NCBI GenBank assembly: GCA_963846565.1
Contig: CAWJWL010000005.1
Location: 124,001 to 188,000, forward strand
Reading direction: 5' to 3'
Length of the DNA stretch: 64,000 nucleotides
Origin: WHSW01 sp963846565
GTDB lineage: Bacteria; Actinomycetota; Thermoleophilia; Solirubrobacterales; 70-9
The position numbers and the translations under genes are program-made. Positions 45,181 through 53,163 of this stretch are shown piece by piece (position 1 is the stretch's first letter; each line of letters starts with the position of its first letter). The notes under the pieces are model-generated. The model was not told the DNA's origin, did not search any database, and saw only the letters and a program-made list of their open reading frames with translations.

Positions 45181-45285
45181 ATGTTCGTCTTCTTCTCTAA
45201 CAACCTCGGCTGCGGCGGATCGCTGATCGTGTCGGCTGTCGCGACGCTGCTCCTGCTGCTCATCTTCGGCGTCATCGACGTCTGA
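45181..45285 (+). CDS. 34-residue single-helix membrane protein
   Basis: Encodes 'MFVFFSNNLGCGGSLIVSAV' followed by a Leu-rich segment ending 'FGVIDV', one transmembrane helix with a short N-terminal 'NNLGC' motif. Similar tiny proteins with an aromatic start, a 'LGC' motif and one helix occur in many actinobacterial genomes as hypothetical proteins, to my knowledge without an assigned function. It fills most of the gap between the FAD oxidoreductase and penicillin acylase genes. Confidence 0.5.
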   Translation: MFVFFSNNLGCGGSLIVSAVATLLLLLIFGVIDV

Positions 45286-45361
45286 CCGTACGGCGACATG
45301 CCCCACTTCCTCGCCGAGTGGGTACCGTCCCTCGTCGACGGCTCGAGAGAGGGAGGCAAGG

Positions 45362-47824
45362 ATCCGACGGTTCATAGGCGCGTTCACCACCTGCGTCGCA
45401 ATGCTCGTCTGCGCCGCGCCGGCGGCCGCGGCCACCGACTACGCGGAGACCGCGCTCAACATCATCCCTTCGGGCCAGAAGGGCGGCATCGTGGACGTCC
45501 TCCAGCCAAACGCGGACCTGCAGGCGCATATGTACGACAACCTGACGCCGCTCTTCGACCAGGTGACGCCCGCCGATCTCGCGGGCGGCGCGTACTTCAA
45601 GTCCGAGGTGCTCGGCGTCGGCCCGGACGGGCCGGCCGTCAACGAGCCTGTGCCGCGCCCTGGCGTGACCATCGTTCGCGACCGCTTCCAGGTCCCGCAT
45701 GTCACCGGGGCGACGCATGACGACGGAATCTGGGCGGCCGGCTGGATCGCGGCCGAGGACCGCGGTCTGCTGATGGAGATCGCGCGCTACAACGGCCGCG
45801 TCTCAGCCCTCGACGTCCCGGGCATCACCGCCCTCAGCCTCATCAACGGCGGCAAGCAGTTCATCCCGAGCGCCTCGACCGAGGCCGAGCTCGCTCGCCA
45901 GACGCAGGTCCTCGAGGCCGCAGGACCGGAGGGCCTGGCCCTCCTGCACGACATCGACGTCTTCGTCCAGGGGATCAACGACTACCTCGACCGCTACAGC
46001 CCGACGACGACGCCGTGGACCCGCAACGACGTCTACGCGCTCAACGCGGTCAAGGGCCAGTTCCTCGGCCAGGGGGGCGGCGACGAGGTCGCGCGGGCGC
46101 AGTTCCTCGGCGGCCTCCAGGAGCAGCATGGAACGAAGAAGGGCCGCCAGATCTTCGACGACCTGCGCCAGTTCAAGAACCCGGAGCTGCCAACGACGAT
46201 CGACGGGCGGTTCCCGTACGGCTCGACGCCGAAGCGAGCCAAGGGCAGCGTCGTCGTCGATCCCGGCAGCTTCACGGCCACGCCGGGCGTGGCGAGTAGG
46301 CCGCTGACGCAGGCGGCGAAGGCTGAGGCGAAGACGCAGGCCTCGAACACGCTCATGATCACCGCCGAGCGCTCGAAGACGGGCAACCCGCTGATGGTCG
46401 GCGGGCCGCAGATCGGCTACCTCTACCCCGGCTTCACCTACGAGATCGACATGAACGCCGGCGACCTGCAGTGGCGCGGCGCCACCTCGGTCCCGTTCCC
46501 CGGCTACCTCCTGATCGGCCGCGGCGAGGACTTCGCCAACACGCTCACCTCGGCGAGCGGCGACATCGTCGATCAGTACGTCGAGAAGCTCTGCGGCGAC
46601 GATCACCACTACACGTACAAGGGCGAGTGCCTGGCGATGGAGCACGTCGTCGCGGGCTCGATCGGAACCGACACGGTCGAGTTCTGGCGCACGGTGCACG
46701 GGCCCGTAGTGGGTTACGCGACCGTCAAGGGCGAGCGGGTCGCGATCTCGTCCAAGCGCTCGAGCTACGGCCAGGACATCCTCGACCAGCTCTTCTTCCG
46801 CCGCCTCTCCAATGGCCAGGTGCGAAGCCCGAAGACGTTCTTCAAGGCGGCGGCGCTGACGCCGCAGACCTTCAACTCGTTCTACATCGACTCCGAGCAC
46901 GTCGCGGAGTACACGAGCGGCAAGCTGCCGATCCGAGCGAAGACGGTCGACCCGGCGCTGCCGACCCTCGGCACCGGCAAGCACGAGTGGCGCGGCTTCC
47001 TTGCCGCGAACAAGCATCCGCACGGCATCGACCCGGAGGACGGGACGATGACGAACTGGAACCAGTCGGTGGCGCTCGGCTTCGGGGCGGCCGATGACGA
47101 GTGGGGACGCAACGGCTCCGTCGCGCGCACGGACCTCCTCGACCGCAATCTCAAGAGGCTGGCGCGGAACGGCAAGTGGACGCTCGCCTCGGTGACGTCG
47201 GCGATGAACGCCGCCGGGACCCAGGACATCCGGGCGATCGACACGGTGCCGCTGCTGCGCCGGCTGCTCGCCGACTCCGATGCGCCCTCGCTGCAGGCAA
47301 ACCTGATGCTCGACCTGCTCGTCAGCTGGCGGGAGGCCGGCGGCACCAGGCTCGACCGCGACCTCGACGGCAAGATCGACCATCCCGGGGCGGCGATCAT
47401 GGACGTTGCCTGGCCGCTGATCGCCGATGCGTTCATGCGACCGCGCCTGGGCGAGCAGCTCGGGGAGCTGAGCTCGCTGATGGGGCGCTTCGACCTCCCG
47501 CCGGGAGGCCAGTACAACGGCTGGTACCAGTACTTCGACAAGGACGTCCGCTCGCTGCTCGGCCGCCCGGTGAAGGGCGCCTACAACGTCGCCTACTGCG
47601 GCAAGGGCAAGCTCGGCGCCTGCCGAAAGGCGGTCTGGGCCGCGATCGAGCAGGCGCGAGAGAAGCTCACCGACTCGCAGGGGACGCCGGATCCGTCCGC
47701 GTGGCGCTCGGACGCGGTGCGCGAGCGGATCGAGTTCTCACCCGGGTTGCTGCAGACGACGATGCGCTACACGAACCGGCCCAGCGGGATCCAGCAGGTG
47801 ATCTCGTTCGACGGACACCGCTGA
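45362..47824 (+). CDS. Penicillin acylase-family Ntn hydrolase (second paralog), start unusual
   Basis: About 820 residues. Nucleophile Ser is in 'QASNTLMITA', which begins the beta chain after a spacer; 'VGGPQIGYLYPGFTYEID', 'GRGEDFANTLTSASGD' and 'EFWRTVHGPVVGYA' are family-typical. A signal peptide ('RRFIGAFTTCVAMLVCAAPA') is only complete if translation begins near 45362. No ATG/GTG/TTG exists in frame there: the codons are AGG then ATC, with GGGAGG at 45351-45356. The first canonical start (ATG 45401) would cut the signal in half. Either an ATC start, a mutated ATG (AGG at 45359) or an error is possible. Confidence 0.8.
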   Translation: MRRFIGAFTTCVAMLVCAAPAAAATDYAETALNIIPSGQKGGIVDVLQPNADLQAHMYDNLTPLFDQVTPADLAGGAYFKSEVLGVGPDGPAVNEPVPRPGVTIVRDRFQVPHVTGATHDDGIWAAGWIAAEDRGLLMEIARYNGRVSALDVPGITALSLINGGKQFIPSASTEAELARQTQVLEAAGPEGLALLHDIDVFVQGINDYLDRYSPTTTPWTRNDVYALNAVKGQFLGQGGGDEVARAQFLGGLQEQHGTKKGRQIFDDLRQFKNPELPTTIDGRFPYGSTPKRAKGSVVVDPGSFTATPGVASRPLTQAAKAEAKTQASNTLMITAERSKTGNPLMVGGPQIGYLYPGFTYEIDMNAGDLQWRGATSVPFPGYLLIGRGEDFANTLTSASGDIVDQYVEKLCGDDHHYTYKGECLAMEHVVAGSIGTDTVEFWRTVHGPVVGYATVKGERVAISSKRSSYGQDILDQLFFRRLSNGQVRSPKTFFKAAALTPQTFNSFYIDSEHVAEYTSGKLPIRAKTVDPALPTLGTGKHEWRGFLAANKHPHGIDPEDGTMTNWNQSVALGFGAADDEWGRNGSVARTDLLDRNLKRLARNGKWTLASVTSAMNAAGTQDIRAIDTVPLLRRLLADSDAPSLQANLMLDLLVSWREAGGTRLDRDLDGKIDHPGAAIMDVAWPLIADAFMRPRLGEQLGELSSLMGRFDLPPGGQYNGWYQYFDKDVRSLLGRPVKGAYNVAYCGKGKLGACRKAVWAAIEQAREKLTDSQGTPDPSAWRSDAVRERIEFSPGLLQTTMRYTNRPSGIQQVISFDGHR

Positions 47825-47844
47825 GCCCTCCCGAGCAGCAGCGG

Positions 47845-48648
47845 ATGCGGAGCTTCGACGAGGACACGGCGCTGCGCCCGATCGACGACGGCGTCTGGGA
47901 GGGAGAGGTCGCCGACGGCTGGTGGACACCGCGCGGACCGCTCGGCGGCTACGTGATGGCGATCGTCCTCCGCGGGCTCGGGCTGGTGGTGGACGACCCA
48001 GGGCGGCAGGCGCGCGCGGTGACGATGCACTTCCTGCGCGCGCCGACGGTCGGTCCGGTGCGGGTCTCGGCTCAACTCGAGCGCGCGGGACGCTCGCTGA
48101 CGAGCGTCAGCGGCCGGCTCGAGCAGGACGGGAAGCTGATCGGGCTCGCGCTCGGCGCCTACTCCGTGCCTTGGGAGAGCCCACTTCTCGCCGACGTGCC
48201 GATGCCGGAGGTCGAGCCGGCGGACGGCAAGCGTCCGATCGAGGACGAGTTCCCGCGCGAGGGCCCGCCGCCGTTCACGGGCATGCTCTCGATGCAGCAC
48301 CGCTTCGGCGACCCGCCCTGGTCGAGCGCCGAGCGCGGATTGGTCGGCGGCTGGCTCGGCCTGCTGGAGGACCGGCCGGTGGACGACCTGGCGATCGCGA
48401 TCCTCGCCGACGCCTGGTTCCCCGCGCCCTGGCCGCGCCTCAAAGCCATCGCGCCGGCGCCGACGGTCGACCTCACGATCCACTTCCGCGCGCCACTCCC
48501 CCTCCCCGACTCGCTCCTTCTCGGGCGCTTCGAGTCGAAGCTAGTCCGCGACGGCTTCTTCGAGGAAGACGGCGAGCTCTGGGCGCCCGACGGCACCCTG
48601 GTCGCGCAGTCGCGCCAGCTGGCGCTGCTGATCGGGGCCGAGGTCTAG
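47845..48648 (+). CDS. TesB-like acyl-CoA thioesterase family protein
   Basis: 267 residues with a double hot-dog layout: 'GWWTPRGPLGGYVMAIVLRG' (first hot-dog helix), 'RQARAVTMHFLRAPTVGPVR', then a second half with 'WLGLLEDRPVDDLAIAILAD', 'TVDLTIHFRAPLP' and 'FFEEDGELWAPDGTLVAQSR'. It should hydrolyse acyl-CoA to free acid and CoA. ATG start 21 bp after the penicillin acylase stop, so probably cotranscribed. Confidence 0.78.
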   Translation: MRSFDEDTALRPIDDGVWEGEVADGWWTPRGPLGGYVMAIVLRGLGLVVDDPGRQARAVTMHFLRAPTVGPVRVSAQLERAGRSLTSVSGRLEQDGKLIGLALGAYSVPWESPLLADVPMPEVEPADGKRPIEDEFPREGPPPFTGMLSMQHRFGDPPWSSAERGLVGGWLGLLEDRPVDDLAIAILADAWFPAPWPRLKAIAPAPTVDLTIHFRAPLPLPDSLLLGRFESKLVRDGFFEEDGELWAPDGTLVAQSRQLALLIGAEV

Positions 48649-48650
48649 GT

Positions 48651-49019
48651 CTAGCTCTCGCACCCGCGCGTCTTGATGGTGTAGATGACCTTGATCTCGA
48701 GCGGGCCGCGATCCTGATCGAGGAACCAGCCGACGAGCTCGCGCTTGTCGCCCTTTTGGAAGATGAAGAACTCGCAGCCGGCCGGGTTGTAGGTCTTCCA
48801 GCCGGGCTTCAGGACGTCGTCGACAACGAACGCCGAGGCGACCTTCACCGCCCGCTTGCAGCGCACGTTCGCCGCCTCGACTGAGGACGAGCCGCCGAGG
48901 TCCGCGACCTCACCGCAGTTCTCGAATCCCTTCAGTCCCGCGCTTGCCGTCCCCGAGCCTACGGCGAGAGCCGCCGCTCCGATCAACGTGCATACGATCG
49001 CCGTCGCCCTGCTTCTCAT
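48651..49019 (-). CDS. Small secreted protein of unknown function
   Basis: 122 residues with a clear signal peptide (MRSRATAIVCTLIGAAALAV ... 'TASA'). The mature part has four Cys ('FENCGEV', 'VRCKRAV', 'AGCEFFIFQKGDKRELVG', 'RGCES'), likely two disulfides, and no recognised family. Convergent with the thioesterase, with stops almost touching (2 bp), and divergent from the MFS gene. A GTG at 49025 is an alternative start. Confidence 0.6.
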   Translation of the reverse strand: MRSRATAIVCTLIGAAALAVGSGTASAGLKGFENCGEVADLGGSSSVEAANVRCKRAVKVASAFVVDDVLKPGWKTYNPAGCEFFIFQKGDKRELVGWFLDQDRGPLEIKVIYTIKTRGCES

Positions 49020-49087
49020 TGCCACTCCTCGACTTGCTCGCGGGTCGCAAAATGAAGCTACCGACCCGCGCGCCATGATCAACGGCA

Positions 49088-50332
49088 ATGCCCGCGATTC
49101 CCGCACTGAGACCACTCCGCCATCGCGACTTCCGCCTTCTGTGGACGGGCCTCGCGATCTCGCTCATCGGCGACGGCCTCTGGGTGATCTCGATCGCCTG
49201 GCAGGTGATCGAGCTCGACGGCGGCCCGGCGGAGCTCTCGCTCGTGGCGACGGCATGGAGCGCCGGCCTGATCGCCTTCGTCCTCGTCGGCGGGATCGTC
49301 GCCGACCGCGTCGCGCGGCGAGCCGTGATGCTCGCCGCCGATGTCGTTCGCGCCGCCGTGGTCCTCGCCGCGGCGGGGCTGTCGCTGTCCGGGATGCTCG
49401 AGATCTGGCAGCTCGCCGTCGCCGGCTTCATCGTCGGCGCGTGTGACTCGTTCTTCATTCCGGCGTACACGGCGGTGATCCCCCGCCTGCTGCCCGACGA
49501 CCAGCTCCTCGCCGCGAACGGGCTCGAGGGAATGGTTCGACCGCTCGCCGCGTGGGCGATCGGGCCGGCCCTGGGCGGTGTGTTGATCGCCGTTTTCTCA
49601 CCGGGCGCGGCGATTCTCACCGCGGGCCTCACGTGGATCTTCTCCGCTTGCTGCCTCCTCCTGATCCGAACGAACACGGCACCCGATCGGAGCGAGCAGG
49701 AGAAGGACTCGAGCGCGCTCACCGACCTGCGCGTCGGCTGGGCGTACGTGAAGCGGACCCCGTGGCTCTGGGCGACGCTTCTCTTCGCCTGCATCGCCGT
49801 CCTCTCCTCGGCCGGACCGATCGAGGTGCTGGCCCCGTTCGCGGTCGAGGACCGGGCGGGAAGCGACTCGGCGGGCTACGGACTGCTGATGGCGGGCTTC
49901 GGCATCGGCTCCGTCGTCGGTGCGCTCGTGATCTCGTCGCGGCCGATGCCGCGGCGCTATCTGACGACGATGCTGGTCGGCTGGAGCGTCGGTGGTCTGC
50001 CGATCGCGCTCCTCGGCGTGGTTAACGCGCTCTGGATCATGTGCATCGCCGCGTTCACGATCGGGGTCGGCAGCGCGATCGGCAACGTGATCTGGGGAAC
50101 CCTCCTGCAGCGTCGCGTGCCCGACGGCATCCGCGGGCGCGTCTCGAGCCTCGACTTCTTCGTCTCGCTCGGGCTGATGCCGGTGTCGATGGCGTTGGCC
50201 GGCCCGGCGGGCGACGCCTTCGGCCTCACTCCGGTCTTCATCGTCGCGGCCGTGGTCCCCGTCGCCGCTGCGCTCTTCGCCTTCGTCGTCGGGCGCCTCG
50301 GCGACGACGAGGTCGAGCACCTGCTCAGCTAG
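49088..50332 (+). CDS. MFS transporter
   Basis: 414 residues with 12 predicted helices. The opening 'RPLRHRDFRLLWTGLAISLI', the loop-2/3 motif 'GGIVADRVARRAVMLAADVV' and 'GFIVGACDSFFIPAYTAVIP' match the DHA/enterobactin-exporter-like MFS group common in Actinobacteria. Probably a proton-driven exporter of drugs or metabolites; substrate unknown. ATG start. Ends at a strong terminator. Confidence 0.82.
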   Translation: MPAIPALRPLRHRDFRLLWTGLAISLIGDGLWVISIAWQVIELDGGPAELSLVATAWSAGLIAFVLVGGIVADRVARRAVMLAADVVRAAVVLAAAGLSLSGMLEIWQLAVAGFIVGACDSFFIPAYTAVIPRLLPDDQLLAANGLEGMVRPLAAWAIGPALGGVLIAVFSPGAAILTAGLTWIFSACCLLLIRTNTAPDRSEQEKDSSALTDLRVGWAYVKRTPWLWATLLFACIAVLSSAGPIEVLAPFAVEDRAGSDSAGYGLLMAGFGIGSVVGALVISSRPMPRRYLTTMLVGWSVGGLPIALLGVVNALWIMCIAAFTIGVGSAIGNVIWGTLLQRRVPDGIRGRVSSLDFFVSLGLMPVSMALAGPAGDAFGLTPVFIVAAVVPVAAALFAFVVGRLGDDEVEHLLS

Positions 50333-50350
50333 AGGCGCACACAGCCCAAA

Positions 50351-50388
50351 CGTCCCAAACACCCCCCTATGGAGGGGGGTTTGGGACG
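50351..50388. terminator. Strong bidirectional terminator
   Basis: CGTCCCAAA pairs with TTTGGGACG and CCCCCC with GGGGGG around a 5-nt apex, with a two-base bulge. It lies between the converging MFS and SDR stops. Confidence 0.75.
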
Positions 50389-50408
50389 GATGGGCCGGCG
50401 GTGAGCGC

Positions 50409-51212
50409 CTAGGCGGCCTTGAGGTAGCCCGAGTCGACCGCGATGTCGGCTCCCGTCGTCGAGCCGGAGCGTGGTGATGCGAGCAGGGCGACCACGTCGG
50501 CGATCTCCTGCGGGTCGGCGAGGCGGCCCGTGCTGAGCTGCATCATCTCCGGCGCGACCGTGGCGATCACCGACTCGCGGTCGCTTCCCGCCTGCGCGGC
50601 GATGATGTCGCCGGCACCGCCCTCGTCGGTCCACCACGGCGTCACCACCGGCCCCGGCGAGACGGTGTTGACCCGGATCCCCTGCGGCGCGAACTCCTCC
50701 GAGAGCGCCGAGGTGAGGTTCGTCGTCGCCGCCTTCGCCGCGCCGTAGTCGTGGTTGAGCGGGCCCGGCTGGCGCGCCATCGTCGAGGAGACGTTCACGA
50801 TCGAGCCCCCACCGCGCTCGAGCATCAGCGGGATCGCGGCACGGCAGGCGCGCACGGCCGCGAACAGGTTGAGCTCGAACATCGCCCGCCAGTCCTCGTC
50901 GTCCGCGTCGAGGAACGCGAAGCGCGGCAGGCTCGTACCCGGTGGTGGGCCGCCGACGTTGTTGACCAGGACGTCCAGACCGCCGAACTCCTCCGCGGCC
51001 CGGGCGACAACATCGCTCGGCGCCTGCGGATCCATGAAGTCGGCCTCGACGTGGACGAGCTCGCCCACTAGCTCCTCGAGCTCGGGCGTGAGCGTCCGCG
51101 AGGCCGCGACCACGCGGGCGTCCTCATCGAGCAGCGTCCTGGTCACCGCCAGCCCGATGCCCTTCGACGCGCCCGTGACCACAGCGACGTTCCCTGCAAG
51201 CTTTAAATCCAC
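50409..51212 (-). CDS. Short-chain dehydrogenase (3-oxoacyl reductase-like)
   Basis: 267-residue classical SDR: 'VVTGASKGIGLAVTRTLLDE', 'NNVGGPPPG', 'SIVNVSSTMARQPG', catalytic 'YGAAKAA' and a C-terminal 'GSTTGADIAVDSGYL', as in FabG-like enzymes. GTG start at 51212, because the beta-strand of the cofactor site begins eight residues later. Last gene on the minus strand of this region; 65 bp from the GNAT gene. Confidence 0.82.
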   Translation of the reverse strand: MDLKLAGNVAVVTGASKGIGLAVTRTLLDEDARVVAASRTLTPELEELVGELVHVEADFMDPQAPSDVVARAAEEFGGLDVLVNNVGGPPPGTSLPRFAFLDADDEDWRAMFELNLFAAVRACRAAIPLMLERGGGSIVNVSSTMARQPGPLNHDYGAAKAATTNLTSALSEEFAPQGIRVNTVSPGPVVTPWWTDEGGAGDIIAAQAGSDRESVIATVAPEMMQLSTGRLADPQEIADVVALLASPRSGSTTGADIAVDSGYLKAA

Positions 51213-51277
51213 GTTTGGCTCCTTCGTCGTTCGAGGTGTCCCTATGCGGAACGGCCGCGGGGCCGGAAACGTGAGCG

Positions 51278-51763
51278 TCAGTTCGACCGCGCCAAGACGA
51301 GCCACCGCGGCTTGAAGCCGCGGCTTTCGTAGAGGCGCTGGGCGCCGTCATTCCCCGGCATGAGGCCGACCTGATACTCGCGGATACCCAGCCGCTCGAG
51401 CTCAGCGTCGGCGGCGTCCATCAGCTGCGAGCCCAGACCCCGTCCGCGTGCCCGCTCGGTGACGACCAGGGTCTCGAGCTCCGCGATGCGACCGTTGGGG
51501 ACGTACGAGTCGGTGAAGTCGAGGTCGGGATCGAAGATCCGCACCAACCCGTATCCGACCAACCCCTCACCGTCGCGGGCGAGGAGCAGGAACGAGCCGG
51601 GGTCCGCGAGCCACTCGCGGTAGGACGCCGAGCGCGCCGCCCAGGAGCTCTCGTCGTCGGTGAACTCGGCAGGGTTCGTCGCGACGCGCTGGTGGTGGTG
51701 ATGGAGCTCGAGCCAGAGATCGCGGAGCGCGGCGACGTCGTCGATGCCGCCGCGCTCGATCAC
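51278..51763 (-). CDS. GNAT-family N-acetyltransferase
   Basis: 161 residues. Motif A (acetyl-CoA binding) 'LVVTERARGRGLGSQLMDAA' is preceded by 'IAELETL', and motif B 'LMPGNDGAQRLYESRGFKPR' ends the fold. ATG start, 9 bp after the succinate-semialdehyde dehydrogenase stop, so it probably belongs to that operon. In a polyamine cluster an amine acetyltransferase role is tempting but not shown. Confidence 0.75.
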   Translation of the reverse strand: MIERGGIDDVAALRDLWLELHHHHQRVATNPAEFTDDESSWAARSASYREWLADPGSFLLLARDGEGLVGYGLVRIFDPDLDFTDSYVPNGRIAELETLVVTERARGRGLGSQLMDAADAELERLGIREYQVGLMPGNDGAQRLYESRGFKPRWLVLARSN

Positions 51764-51772
51764 TGACCGCGC

Positions 51773-53143
51773 CTACTTCGCCACGCGGATGAGCTTCTTG
51801 TTGACGAACTCCTCGATCCCGAGGGTCCCTAGCTCGCGGCCGAAACCGGAGTTCTTGACGCCGCCGAAGGGCAGCTCGGGACTGTCGAGGCCCACGCCGT
51901 TGACGTAGACCATCCCCGTGTCGAGGCCGTCGGCGATCCGCTGCGCCTGCTCGGAGTCGTTGGTGAAGACGTACGAGCCGAGCCCGAACGGCGTGTCGTT
52001 CGCCACCTCGATGGCCTCCTCCTCGGAGCCGACGCGGTAGACGCTGGCGACGGGGCCGAAGAACTCCTCGCGATAGGCGTCGTTGTCCGGGGTGATCCCG
52101 GTCAGGACGGTGCTCGGGAAGAACGTGCCGTCGCGCTCGCCACCAATCGCGACCTCGGCGCCCTGGGCGACCGCACGGTCGAGCTGCTCCTGGAGCGTGT
52201 CCGCAGCGTCGGCGGACGACAGCGGCCCCATCGCCGCATCATCCGACGTCGGATCGCCCGGCTTCGCCTCCCCCATCGCAGCCGAGAACTTCTCGAGGAA
52301 GTCGTCGTACAGCTCGTCGGCGACGATGAACCGCTTCGCGGCGTTGCAGGACTGGCCGGTGTTGTCCAGGCGCCCCGCGACGGCCGCCTCCACCGTCTCG
52401 TCCATGTTGTCCGTGCCGAGGACGATGAACGGATCCGAGCCGCCGAGCTCGAGCACGACCTTCTTCAAATTGCGCCCCGCGATCTCCGCAACCGCAGCGC
52501 CGGCACGCTCGGAGCCGGTGAGCGAGACGCCGCGGACCCGCGGATCCTCGATCGCCTTCTCGATCTGGGCGTTCGAGACGAGGATCGTCCGGTACGCGCC
52601 CTTCGGGAACCCGGCGTCGTCGTGCATCTTCTGGATCGCCTCGGCCGACTCCGGGCACTGGCGCGCGGGCTTCAGCAGGATCGGGTTGCCGACGCACAGG
52701 TTCGGCCCCGCGAACCGGGCCACCTGGTAGTAGGGGAAGTTCCAGGGCATGATCCCCACGAGGGGTCCCACCGACGAGCGCCGGATCAGCGCCGTGCCAT
52801 CGCCGCCGAGGAGATCGATCGGCTGGTCCTTGAGCAGCTTCTCAGCGTTGTCGGCGTAGAAGCCGTAGATGTCGACGCAGAAGTCGACCTCGCCGAGGGC
52901 CTGCTCCATCGGCTTGCCCATCTCGCGGACGATGATCCCGGCAAGCTCCTCCCTGCGCTCGGAGTGGAACTCGGAGACCTTCTTGACCATTGCCGCCCGC
53001 TCGGCGACCGAAGTGTTCTGCGCCCAGTCGCGGTGCGCCTCATCCGCGGCGGTGATCGCCGCCTGGAGCTCGTCGTCGGAGATCTCGTCGTACTCCTTGA
53101 CCGTCTCTCCGTTGGCCGGGTTGATGACTGCGTACTTGCCCAT
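51773..53143 (-). CDS. gabD: Succinate-semialdehyde dehydrogenase-like aldehyde dehydrogenase
   Basis: 456 residues. ALDH signatures 'GPLVGIMPWNFPYYQVAR', general-base Glu in 'VVLELGGSDPFIVL' and the catalytic Cys in 'DNTGQSCNAAKRFIV'. Sequence style matches the GabD/SSADH group (NAD(P)+-dependent semialdehyde to succinate). The ATG at 53143 is chosen because it precedes the conserved 'YAVINPANGETV'. It lies 20 bp downstream of the other aldehyde dehydrogenase and would complete 4-aminobutyrate breakdown. Confidence 0.82.
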   Translation of the reverse strand: MGKYAVINPANGETVKEYDEISDDELQAAITAADEAHRDWAQNTSVAERAAMVKKVSEFHSERREELAGIIVREMGKPMEQALGEVDFCVDIYGFYADNAEKLLKDQPIDLLGGDGTALIRRSSVGPLVGIMPWNFPYYQVARFAGPNLCVGNPILLKPARQCPESAEAIQKMHDDAGFPKGAYRTILVSNAQIEKAIEDPRVRGVSLTGSERAGAAVAEIAGRNLKKVVLELGGSDPFIVLGTDNMDETVEAAVAGRLDNTGQSCNAAKRFIVADELYDDFLEKFSAAMGEAKPGDPTSDDAAMGPLSSADAADTLQEQLDRAVAQGAEVAIGGERDGTFFPSTVLTGITPDNDAYREEFFGPVASVYRVGSEEEAIEVANDTPFGLGSYVFTNDSEQAQRIADGLDTGMVYVNGVGLDSPELPFGGVKNSGFGRELGTLGIEEFVNKKLIRVAK

Positions 53144-53163
53144 CCCTCTCCTCTCGGGTCGAT

